Assembly: GCA_017311185.1 (NCBI GenBank)
Contig: JAESUZ010004517.1
Span: 248,001 to 312,000, forward strand
DNA: 64,000 nucleotides
Direction of reading: 5' to 3'
Source: Proteles cristata cristata
Lineage: Eukaryota; Chordata; Mammalia; Carnivora; Hyaenidae
Part shown: positions 54,721-64,000 of the stretch, piece by piece
Position numbering within the stretch: the stretch's first letter is position 1
How the letters are laid out: every line of letters begins with the position of its first letter
Program-made: the position numbers and the translations under genes
Notes under the pieces: generated by a model
What the model was told of the DNA's origin: nothing
The model's input: only the letters and a program-made list of their open reading frames with translations
Database searches by the model: none

Positions 54721-57700
54721 TATATATATATATATAAAAATGAAAATGAAAATACAACAATTCTAACTCTATGGGATGTGGCAAAAGCAGTCCTACGAGG
54801 AAAGCACATTACACTCCAGGTCTATTTCGAGAAATTAGAAAAAGCACAAATGCAAAATCTAACAGAGCACCTAAAGCAATTAGAGGGAGAGCAAAAAGAA
54901 CACCCCAAACCCAGTAGAAGAAGAGAAATAATAAAAATCAGGGCAGAAATAAACAATATAGAATCCAAGAAAACAGCTGAACAGTGCAATGAAACCAAGA
55001 GTTGGTTTTTTGAAAAAATAAACAATTGACAAACTTGTAGCCAGGCTTCTCAAATAGAAAAGAGACAGCACTCAAATAGACAAAATCATGAATGAAAATG
55101 AACTTATTACAATAAATTACTCAGAAATAGAAGGAAGTATCAGGGAATACTATGAAAAATTATATGGTAACAAACTGGACAACTTAGAAGGAATGGACAA
55201 ATGCCTAAACACACACTCACTACCAAAATTCACAGGGGAAGAAATAGAAAATCTGAACAGACCCATAACTAGTGAAGATATTGAATCCGTTATCAAAAAT
55301 CTCCCAAAAATAAGAGCCCTGGGCCAGATAGCTTCCCTGGGGAATTCTACCAGACATTTAAAACAGAATTAACACCCATTCTTCTCAAGCTATTTCAAAA
55401 AATAGAAATCGAAGTAAAACTTCTGGACTCATTTTATGAAGCCATCATCACTTTGATTCTAAAGCCAGACAGAGACCCAGCAAAAAAGAGAACTACAGGC
55501 CAATATCCTTGATGAATACGGATGCAACAATCCTCAACAAGATAGTTGCAAATCGAATTCAACAGCATATAAAAATAATTATCCACCATGATCAAGTGGG
55601 ATTCATTCCTGGGTAACTGGGCTGGTTCAATATTGGAAATCAATGTGATACATCACAGCAACAACAACAAAAAGATAAAAATCATATGATCCTGTCCATA
55701 GATGCAGAAAAAGCATTTGACAAAATACAGCATACTTTCTTAATAAAGACCCTCGAGAAAGTCGGGTTAGAAGGAACTTACTTAAACATCATAAAAGCCA
55801 TCTATGAGAAGCCCTCAGCTAACATCATCCTCAGCGGGGAAAAACGGAGAGCTTTCCCCCTGAGATCAGGAACACGACGGGGATGTCCACTCTCAACACT
55901 ATTGTTTAACATAGTGCTGGAAGTCCTAGCATCAGCCATCGGACAACAAAAGGAAATTAAAGGCAGTAGAATTGGCAAAGAAGAAGTCAAACTTTCATGT
56001 TTTGCAGATGACATTAGACTCTACATAGAAAAACCAACAGACTCCACCAGAAGCCTACTAGAACTGATCCAAGAATTCAACACAGTTGCAGGGTACAAAA
56101 TCAACGTACAGAAATAGTTTGCATTTTGCATCGTAGCAAAAGAAAGAGAAATCAAGAAACTGATCCCATTCACAATTGCACAAGAAACCATAAAATACCT
56201 TGGAATAAACCTAACCAAGGATATAAGAGATCTGTATGATGAAAACTATAGAAAACTTATGAAGGAAATTGAAGAAGATACAAATAAATGGAAAACATTC
56301 CATGCTCATGGATTGGAAGAATAAATATAGTTAAAATGTCATTAGTACTCAAAGCAATCTACACATTCAGTGCAATTCCAATCAAAATAGCACCAGCATT
56401 CTTCTTAAAACTAGAACAAACTATCCTAAAATTTGTATGGAACCACAAAAGACTCTGAATAGCCAAAGTAATATTGAAGAAGAAAACCAAAACAGGAGGC
56501 ACCACCATCCCAGATTTTAGCCTCTACCATACAAGACAGTATGGTATTGGCACCAAAACAGACATATAGACCAATGGTATAGAATTCAGAACTCAGAACT
56601 GGACCCAAAAGTATACAGCCTACTAATCTTTGACAAAGCAGGAAAGAGTATCCAATGGAAAAAGGACAGCCTCTTAAACAGATGGTACTGGGAGAACTGG
56701 ACAGCAACATACAGAAGAATAAAACTAGATCAATTTCTCACGCCATACACAAAAATAAACTCAAAATGGATAAAGAACTTGAACGTGAGACAGGAAACCA
56801 TCAAAACCCTAGAGGAGAAGTCAGGAAATAACCTCCTTGACCTCCACCGCAGCAATTTCTTACTTGACACATCCCCAAAAGCAAGGAAATCAAGAGCAAA
56901 AATAAACTATCGGGACCTCATCGAGATGAAAAGCTTCTGCACGGCAAAGGATACAATCCGTAAAACCAATAGGTAACCAACGGAATGGGAAAAGATAGTT
57001 GCAAATAACATATCAGATAAAGGGTTAATATCCAAAATCTATAAGAACACACCAAACTCCACACCCGAAAAACAAACAACCCAGTAAAGAAATGGGCAGA
57101 AGATGTGAACAGACACTTCTCCAAAGAGGACATCCTGATGGCCAACGGACACATGAAAGGATGCTCAGCATCCCTCCTCATCAGGGAAATGCAAATCAAA
57201 ACCACACTGAGATACCACCTCACGCCAGTCAGAGTGGCTAAAATGAGCAAATCAGAGAACTCTAGATGCTGGCAAGGGTGTGGAGAAACGGGCACCCTCG
57301 TACACTGTTGGTGGGAATGTCAACTGGTGCAGCCCCTCTGGAAAACAGTGTGGAGGTTCCTCAGGAAATTAACAATGGAACTCCCCTATGACCCAGCAAT
57401 AACACTGCTAGGGATTTATCCATGGGATACAGAAATGCTGATGCCTAGGAGCACATGTACCCCAATGTTCATAGCAGCCCTCTCAACAATAGCAAAAACA
57501 TGGAAAGAGCCTAAGTGTCCGTCAATGGACAAATGGATCAAGAAGATATGGTTTATCTACACAATGGAGTACTACATGGCAATGAGAAAGAATGAAATCT
57601 GTCCATGTGTAGCAACATGGATGGAACTTGAGAGTGTTATGCTGAGCAAAAGAAGTCAGGCAGAGAAGGACAGCTACCGTATGTTTGCACGTATAGGAGG

Positions 57701-57925
57701 ATTAGAAGGAACTTACCGGAGGACCGTGAGGGAGATGAAGGGGGAAAATAGTGAGGGAGAGAGAGGGAGGCAAACCATGAGAGACTCTTGGATGCCGAGA
57801 ACAAACTGAGGGCTGATGATGGTGGGGAGTGGGGAAGGGAGCTGATGGGCATGGAGGAGGACACTTGGGATGAGGACTGGGTGCTTTTGGAAAACAACTT
57901 GACAATAAACTAGTTATAAAAAAAA

Positions 57926-58478
57926 TTTACAATAGAACTACAGTACACCCCAGCGACCGCACTAATAGGTATTTTATCAAGGGATCCAGGTATGCTGTTT
58001 TGAAGGGACACATGCCATCCAATATTCATTGAAGCACTATCAACAGGAACCAAATCATGGAAATAACCTAAATGTCTATCAGCTGGTGAATGGATCAAGA
58101 AGATGTGGTTTACCTATACAATGGAATAGTACATGGCAAAGAGAAAGAATGAAATCTGGCCATTTGTAGCAATATGGACGGAACTAGAGGTTGTTATGCT
58201 AAGTGAAAGAAGTCAGGCAGACAAAAGCAGATATCATATGTTTTCGCTCATGTGTGTAACAGGAGGAAATTAACAGAGGATCATGAGGGTGGGGTAGGGA
58301 AAAATAGTTAAGGAGAGGGAGGGAGGCAAACCATAAGAGAGTCTTCAGTACTGAGAACAAACTGAGGGTTGATGCAGGTGGGGAAGAGGGGGAAAGGAGT
58401 GATGGGCATTGGAGGAGGGCACTTGTTGGGATGAGCACTGGGTGTTTTATGGAAACCAACTTGGCAAGAAACGATTAA
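57926..58478 (+). mobile_element. L1 3' end, plus, somewhat older
   Basis: ORF2 C-terminus and 3' UTR of a related L1 ('ggatcaagaagatgtggttt', 'gatgagcactgggtgtttta') ending 'caacttggcaagaaacgatt' and A-rich sequence. It is more diverged from the young family than its neighbour, and it directly abuts that neighbour's tail. Confidence 0.83.
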
Positions 58479-59289
58479 AAAAACCCTAAAAATTAAAAAA
58501 AGAATTTCTGTCCTCCCAATGCGTGAGTATGCAATGTCTTACGATTTATTTGCATCATCTTCAATTTCTGTCACCAGTGTTTTATAGTTTTCAGTGTGTA
58601 GGTCCTTGACCTCTTGGGTGTGGTTTATTCTTAGATATCTTATTGGAGAGATATGTAAATAGGAGAGAGTCTCTCTCTCTTGGAGAGACTGTAAATAGGA
58701 CACATTGCTGAATTTCTGTTTTGCTGCATCATCATTGGTGTATAGAAATGCAACAAATTTCCGTACATTGATTTTGTATTCTGCAACTTTCCTGAATTCC
58801 TCAATCAGTTCAAACAGTGTTTCACTGGTCCTTTGGGTTTCCTGAATGGAGTATCCTGTCGTCTGGAGAGAGCGAAAGTTTTACTTCTGCCTTGCCAATT
58901 TGCATGCCTTTTATTGCTATTTGTTGTCTGATTGCTGTGGGTAGAAAGGCTAGTACTATGTGAAGTAACCGTGGTGAGAGTGGATATTACTGTCTTCTTC
59001 CAGAAAGTAGAGGAAAATCTGTCTTTCCCCACTGAGAATGATATTAATTGTTTTAGTTATGGGTTTGCCACAGATGGCCTTTATCATGTTGACTTATGTT
59101 CCCTCTATCCCTACTTTGTTGAGGGTTTTTATCAACAATGGATGCTGTACTTTGTCAAATGCATTTTCTCTCTATATTGAAATGTCCAAATAGTCGTTAT
59201 CATTTCTTTTATTAATGTGGTGTATTACGTTGATTGATTTGTGACTCTTGAATACCCAGGAATAAATCCCGCTTGGTCATGTGGAATGC

Positions 59290-59366
59290 TGTTTTGTTTT
59301 GCTTTGTTTTGTTTTGTTTTGTTTTGTTTTTGATTTGTTTTGCTTTGTTTTGCTTTGCTTTGCTGT
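59290..59366. repeat. (TTTTG)n repeat
   Basis: TTTTG/CTTTG pentamers in the old L1, next to the SINE insertion. Confidence 0.92.
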
Positions 59367-59393
59367 CTTTTGTTCCTTGGTTGGTTTGCTTTT

Positions 59394-59611
59394 TTTTTTT
59401 TTTTAATATTTTTATTTATTTCTAGGAGAGAGAGAGAGACAGCGTGAGCAGGGGAGGGTCAGAGAGAGAGGGAGTCACAGACTGAAACAAGCTCCAGGTT
59501 CCGAGCTGGCAGTCAGCACAGAGCCCGACGCGGGGCTCGAACCCACGAACTGCGAGATCATGACCTGAGCGAAGTCGGACGCTTAACCGACTAAGCCACC
59601 CAGGCACCCCA
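59394..59611 (-). mobile_element. young CAN-SINE, minus
   Basis: Reverse complement starts 'ggggtgcctgggtggcttag' at 59611-59592 and ends with 'cctagaaataaataaaaata'. A 17-bp target duplication 'ttggttggtttgctttt' is at 59377-59393 and 59612-59628. Confidence 0.97.
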
Positions 59612-60184
59612 TTGGTTGGTTTGCTTTTAATGTAATGTTGGGTTTGATTTGCTAGTCTTTTATGGAGAAGTTTTGCATCCATCTTTATCAGAGATATTGG
59701 CTCAGAGTTAACCTTTTTGAGTGGAGATTTTATTGACTTTTGATCTCAGAGTAAGGTAACCTCAGCATGAACTTCAAAGATTTCCTTCCTTTTCTAATGT
59801 TTGGGTATTTTGAGTGTATAGGTATTAGTTCTTTCAGTACTTGGCAGAATTCACCTATGGAGCCACTGGGCCTGGACTTTTGTTTGTTGGAAGGTTTTTG
59901 ATTAATGATTCCATTTCCTTGCAGGTTATTCAAGTTTTCTATGTCTTCCTGTCTCAGTTTTGACCTTTTCGCATTTCTAGGAATTTGTTCATGTCTTCCA
60001 GGTTGTTGACCTTGCTGGCATTTAGTTTTCATAATAGGCTCTGATTCTTTTTTTACGTCTGTACTGTTGGTTGTTATTTCTCCTTTTGTACTTGTGATTT
60101 TATTTATTGGGTGATTCCTTTATCTTTTTGAGTATTCTGGCTATAGTTTGCTCAGTCTTCTTAACTTTTTCACAGAAATGACTT

Positions 60185-60398
60185 TGTTTTATTTTAAGTT
60201 TATTTCTTTACTTTGAGAGAGGCAATGACAGTGTGAGTGGGGGAGGGACAGAGAGAGGGGGAGAGAGGCAATCCCAAGCAAGCTCTGCATTGCCAGCTCA
60301 GAGACCAATGTGGGGCTCAAATTAACAAAATTGGGAGATCATGATCTGAGCCAAAACCAAGAGACAGGTGCTTAACTGACTGAGCCACCCAGGCACCC
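60185..60398 (-). mobile_element. CAN-SINE, minus, older
   Basis: Head 'ggggtgcctgggtggctcag' (reverse complement), altered B box, A-rich end 'aaagaaataaacttaaaata'. Imperfect duplication 'cagaaatgactt' (60173-60184) and 'cagaaataactt' (60399-60410). Confidence 0.93.
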
Positions 60399-60945
60399 CA
60401 GAAATAACTTCTGATTTCAGTGATCCATTCAATTTTGTTTTCTTTTCTTTTCTTTTATCTTCTTAGCTTCTATGACATCTACTTCTATTCTAATCTTTAT
60501 TATTTCCTTTCCTTCTTCTGGATTAGGCTTCATTTGCTGTTTTCCACCCTACGTCCTTTAGCTTAAGGTTTGCCTTTCTTCATGAGGTAGGTCTGTGTTG
60601 GTATATACTTCCCTCTTCGGATGTGTTTTGCTGTATTGCAAAAGTTTTGGACTATTGTGTTTTCATTTGCACTGTTTCCATGTTTTTTTACAAACGTATT
60701 CTTTGATTTCCTGGTCGATCCATTTCTTGTGTAGTAGCCTGTTGTTTAACCTCCACATCTTTATGGTCTTTGTAGACTTTTAAAAAGATCTATTTTACTT
60801 TCAGAGATGAAAGCTAGCAAGGGAGGGGCAGAGAGGGAGCGACAGAATCCCAAGCAGGTTTGGTGTTGTCAGTGCAGACGCAGATGTGGGGCTTGATACC
60901 TCAAACTGTGAGACTATCACCTGAGCCGAAATCAAGGGCAGACAC

Positions 60946-61112
60946 TGGGGCACCTGGACGTCTCAGATGCTTAAGCCTCAGATTTCAGTGCTGGTAATAA
61001 TCTCATGGTTTGTGGGTTTGAACCCTGTGTCAGGCTTTATGCTGTCTGTTTAGAGCCTGGAGCTTGCTTCCACTTCTATATCTCCCTCTCTCATGCCCAT
61101 CCTTCTCTCTCT

Positions 61113-61183
<71 letters not shown>

Positions 61184-61196
61184 GTAATCCTTACAA
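60946..61196 (+). mobile_element. SINE, plus, nested, with long (CA)n tail
   Basis: Head 'tggggcacctggacgtctca', B-box-like 'gtttgtgggtttgaaccctg', 'tagagcctggagcttgcttc'; its TC-rich body runs into the (CA)n tract at 61116-61180. Confidence 0.85.
61116..61180. repeat. (CA)n microsatellite
   Basis: About 32 uninterrupted CA units, a likely polymorphic marker. The apparent His/Thr and Cys/Val repeat proteins across it are artefacts. Confidence 0.98.
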
Positions 61197-61850
61197 AAGA
61201 TAGAGAGAGAAAGACAGTCAACCAACTGAGTCACTGAGGTGCCTCATGATTTTTAAAACTGTGTTTGACTTCAAGTACTCTAGTGTTTTGGTTAGAAATG
61301 GTGCATGCTGTTACTTCAATAGTTTGTATTAGTTAAGGCCTGTTTTGTGACCGAATATGTGATCGATTCTGGAGGATTATTCATGTGCACTTCAATTGAA
61401 TACGTATTCTCCTGTTTAAGGATGGACTGTTCTGAATATATCTTTTAAGTCTATCTGATCTAATGTGTCCCCCAAAGCCTTTGGTTTACTGTTAATTTTC
61501 TGTTTTGATGATCTGCCCGATGCTGTACATAGGGTGTCAATGTCCCCTACGTTTATCATATTATTATCAAATAGTTCCACTATGTTTGTTATGAGTTGTT
61601 TTGTATATTTTGGGGCCTTCATGCTGGGTGCATACATATTTACAATTGTTACATCTGGATGGATTATCCTCTCTATATTGATATAGTGGCCTGCTTTGCT
61701 CTTGTGACAGTCAAGTGTGTCTGAAACAAGTATTGTTACTCTTGTTTTTGTTTTGGATGGATTCTTTCTTCTACAGGTTCCAATCTACTGTTGATACTGT
61801 CCAGTATAATTTTCACTTCAGTTACTGTCTTTTCAACTCCAATTGGACTT

Positions 61851-62078
61851 CTTTTTTTTTTTTTTAAGTTTTTTTTTTAATGTTTTATTTATTTCTAGGA
61901 GAGAGAGAGAGAAACAGCGTGAGCAGAGGAGGGTCAGAGAGAGAGGGAGTCACAGACTGAAACAGGCTCCAGGCTGACAGTCAGAACAGAGCCCGACGCG
62001 GGGCCCGAACCCACGAACCGCGAGATCATGACCTAAGCGAAAGTCGGACGCTTAACTGACTAAGCCACCCAGGCGCCC
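61851..62078 (-). mobile_element. young CAN-SINE, minus
   Basis: Reverse complement starts 'ggggcgcctgggtggcttag' and has the B-box 'ggttcgtgggttcgggcccc' and 'cctagaaataaataaaac'. It lacks part of the 'ctgactgccagctcagagcc' body. 'cttcttttt' repeats on both sides. Confidence 0.95.
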
Positions 62079-63754
62079 CTTCTTTTTATATTTTCCATCT
62101 CTCTGTTAAAGTTCTTACTGAGTTCATCCACTCTTGTCTCCAGTCTGGCATTTTTATGAACATGACTTTGAACTCATTATCATGTAGATTGGTTATATTC
62201 ATTTCACTTACAGTTTTTTTCTAAGCTTTTGTCGTGTTCTTTTCTTTGTAATATATCCCACTGTCTCCTCATTTTGTTGGGCTTTCTGTGTTTGCTCCTA
62301 TAAATCCCATGGTACAACTCTTGCTATTTGAAGGAGTGGTTTTGGTTAAAGGAATGCTTGTGTGTATTTTCATCCCTTATGTAGAGTGTGTGTGCCCGGT
62401 AAGTTTGGCTGGTTGGCTGGCGCTGTGACTTGTGTGGGCTGGGGTTCCCAGGGCGCTTGTTGGTGGGGCTTCCCTGGTGGGCCAGCCAAAGCCAAGGTGA
62501 GTGCATTGCAGAGTATCGTGTAGCATTTGATGCAGGATGAACCTTGGTTGGGTGGCTGGATCTAAGGCAGGTGTGGGGCAGGGAATCCCAGGGCACTCCA
62601 CATGTAGAGTCGTCGGAGACTATGTGGTGTGGGCGTGGAGTGTTGCAGTGTGATTTGTACCTGTGTCGCTTTGGCAAGATGTCTGAAGCTGCAGTGAACA
62701 CTGACCAAGAGTGTCTCTTTGTGTGTCATCGTGGGACCACCATGGTGGGGTGTCTTGGACTGGTGTGGGCTTGGGACGCAGGGCTCACTGAAGTGGTCAT
62801 CTGACTAGGGCACCTTAAAAGGCTATCATGTAGTAGGTACATGTCAACTGTCGTGCTTGTTAGTGCCTCTGTCCCGAAGAGAGTTTAAGCATTTCCCCTG
62901 CCGTTTTGTGGAGTTTTCGAGCCGGATCCTTTATATAGTAGTTGCACTTTGAAACCATATTTCTTTATTCCTTCTGTGCCCCAGCACATTGGAGACTGGT
63001 GTGCCTGAGGGTCCTGGGGCTCCCTGAGTTGGTAGGCCACATATGGTGTCTGAACTCTGCTCCTGTCTGCGTGTCCAGATAGAGGGAGGCATAAACCATG
63101 GTGCCACTAACCTCTCTGCTAAGTCAAAAATCCAGCCGCTCTTTCATTTGGTGGAGTTCTAGGACTGGGTCTTTTATGTTTTACTTTCTCACTTAAAACG
63201 TGCCTTTTTTATTCTTCTTGTGCCTCTAGAAAGGCGTGAGCTAAGGGCCTGGGGCTTGCTAAGACGGCTGACTGATTATGGTGCCCAGATCCTGCTTTCA
63301 TCTGCACCACTCAAGTGCAGGGTTCTAGAACATCAAGAAGAATGGTGCTTATCAGCCTTTCCATCCCAGAGAGTTCTAGCAGCAATCTTGCCCTTTTATA
63401 TTTCTAGCACTAGTTCCTTTATAATGTAGCTGCTCTTATTACTGAGGCTTTATTTTTGTGCCATGCCTCGGGGCACGTGAATCTGCCCAAGTGTCCCAGG
63501 AATATCTCTCCTCTCTGCAGTTTGCTCTGTCGCGTGTGGTGTTTCTCCTCATTACCATGTCTCCACCTCTTTTGAAAGTCTCTATGTGGTCTCTCTATTT
63601 TTTTTTTTTTTGTTGTGCAGAAATGACTCAGTCAGCCCTCAGTCCTTCAGGAGGAGTTTCTCTCCAAATATGTGTAGATTTGGCACGTCAAAGGAAGAGG
63701 TGAATTCAGGCTGTTTCCACATCACCATCTTGTATCAGATGAAAAATTTTATTT

Positions 63755-64000
63755 TTAACAGAGGGGTTTATTATTCTGGATCATTTCTCTTGCTCTGCTA
63801 GAGCCTGCTTTGAATTTCATGAGGCTGACTATTGCAGCCAATTCATTGGCTCCCCTGATTCTTGATACCAAATGTGAGGTTGGCCAATGAGATCCCAGGC
63901 AATATATTCCCTGTTGATCGATCTCCTTTTGCATCACCATAGGTTGGTTGTGTTTATCGACAAAAGCAAAAAGCTTCCGGAATGCTACATCTGTTTTCCT
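63755..64000 (-). CDS. unidentified open frame running off the window edge
   Basis: Minus-strand frame open from the window edge for 81 codons to a TAA at 63755-63757. The edge part reads AFRKLFAFVDKHNQPMVMQK and continues EIDQQGIYCLGSHWPTSHLV, SRIRGANELAAIVSLMKFKA, GSSRAREMIQNNKPLC. Composition is protein-like (mixed charged and hydrophobic, no simple repeat) and is not L1 or SINE. I do not recognise the family. It could be the end of a processed pseudogene, an exon of a neighbouring gene or chance. The old L1 5' end lies about 20 bp past the stop. Confidence 0.3.
   Translation of the reverse strand, partial: RKTDVAFRKLFAFVDKHNQPMVMQKEIDQQGIYCLGSHWPTSHLVSRIRGANELAAIVSLMKFKAGSSRAREMIQNNKPLC

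Larger units (their letters stand above)
52118..57725 (+). pseudogene. L1 ORF2 remnant, interrupted
   Basis: ORF2 split by the insertions listed for this L1 and by several stops and frameshifts (for example the stop before MDLTDIF at 54261-54263 and the stop near 56115). The C-terminal open part at 57105-57809 holds [20 protein letters not shown], the Cys/His region ([19 protein letters not shown]) and the conserved end [20 protein letters not shown]. Non-functional. Confidence 0.88.
52072..57925 (+). mobile_element. 5'-truncated L1, plus, heavily interrupted
   Basis: Begins just before ORF2 ('acaccacaagtaataattc', then 'atgactctaaaccc') and ends 'acttgacaataaactag' plus A-run near 57925. 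Three later insertions interrupt it: the composite at 52251-53632, a SINE at 53689-53903 and a small L1 3' end at about 54571-54720. ORF2 pieces lie at 53904-54503 (AGDFNTPLTAMDRS), 54778-55372, 55686-56117 ([10 protein letters not shown] keeps FADD) and 57105-57809. Confidence 0.9.
60780..61245 (-). mobile_element. old SINE, minus, split by a second SINE
   Basis: Minus-oriented SINE halves at about 60780-60945 and 61197-61245 (head 'gaggcacctcagtgactcag' in reverse) flank a plus-oriented SINE at 60946-61196. The pieces join into one element when the inner SINE is removed. Confidence 0.82.
58500..63735 (-). mobile_element. old L1, minus, ORF2 mid-region to 5' end
   Basis: Reverse-strand pieces follow L1 order from ORF2 reverse transcriptase (about 58500-59280 and 59640-59900) through the linker and endonuclease (about 60000-60180, 60410-60780, 61250-61850; a frame at 61416-61637 gives MYAPSMKAPKYTKQLITN and SGRSSKQKI). 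ORF1 and a 5' UTR follow to about 63735, where the sense strand reads 'acaagatggtgatgtggaaa', a typical L1 5' start. Several SINEs and simple repeats have inserted. Much older than the L1s of the BTNL9 introns. Confidence 0.75.

Noticed and set aside
61005..61221. poly-His/Thr and poly-Cys/Val frames
   Set aside because: Translation of a CA microsatellite.
57926..63735. Plus L1 end at 57926 and minus L1 at 58500 as one twin-primed element
   Set aside because: In twin priming the inverted part lies on the 5' side of the direct part. Here it would lie beyond the poly(A) end, and the two differ in age.

Overview
The window is vertebrate nuclear DNA from a carnivore, most likely a cat (Felidae). 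Two things point there. Many dispersed copies of a tRNA-derived SINE of the carnivore CAN-SINE type are present, with an intact tRNA-like head (A box and B box), a TC-rich body and an AATAAA/poly(A) tail. One young carnivore L1 family is also present, with a recurrent 3' end reading 'ccaacttgacaataaact'. There are no prokaryotic features. All protein-like open frames outside one gene are L1 or SINE relics, except one unidentified frame at the right edge.

The only host gene I can support is BTNL9 (butyrophilin-like 9), on the minus strand. Ten coding exons can be assembled from 43264 down to 12192. They are: start codon/signal peptide (43153-43264), IgV (40461-40808), IgC-like (38633-38914), transmembrane (31441-31569), five very short juxtamembrane exons of 33, 21, 21, 27 and 27 bp (31227-31259, 30903-30923, 16384-16404, 16126-16152, 13646-13672), and the B30.2/PRY-SPRY exon with the stop codon (12192-12817). 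Every junction is GT/AG with phase 1. The joined frame is 1626 nt (541 residues plus stop), close to the roughly 535 residues I recall for human BTNL9. Two splice-competent minus-strand segments upstream (43468-43515 and 47322-47378) are candidate 5' UTR exons. The promoter was not identified.

Layout: 1-9410 is a nest of L1s around a full-length minus-strand L1 (818-8411) that carries a SINE and a 5'-inverted L1. 9411-12191 is unassigned sequence, a probable MaLR-type LTR, old repeats and microsatellites, probably including the BTNL9 3' UTR. 12192-43264 is BTNL9; one 14.5-kb intron is filled by three plus-strand L1s (antisense to the gene). 43265-51471 is mostly unassigned DNA upstream of BTNL9 with a few SINEs and L1 tails. 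51472-63735 is a second nest: a 5'-truncated plus-strand L1 containing a composite insertion that looks like an L1 3' transduction, then an old minus-strand L1 carrying several SINEs. 63755-64000 is an unidentified open frame running off the right edge.

The L1s are inactive as read: their ORF1 and ORF2 frames are broken by stops, frameshifts or deletions. The most informative observations are the complete BTNL9 exon chain, the transduction-like composite flanked by an 18-bp duplication, four L1 insertions with 5' inversions, and a predicted overlapping upstream ORF. I see no evidence of an unknown multi-gene system.
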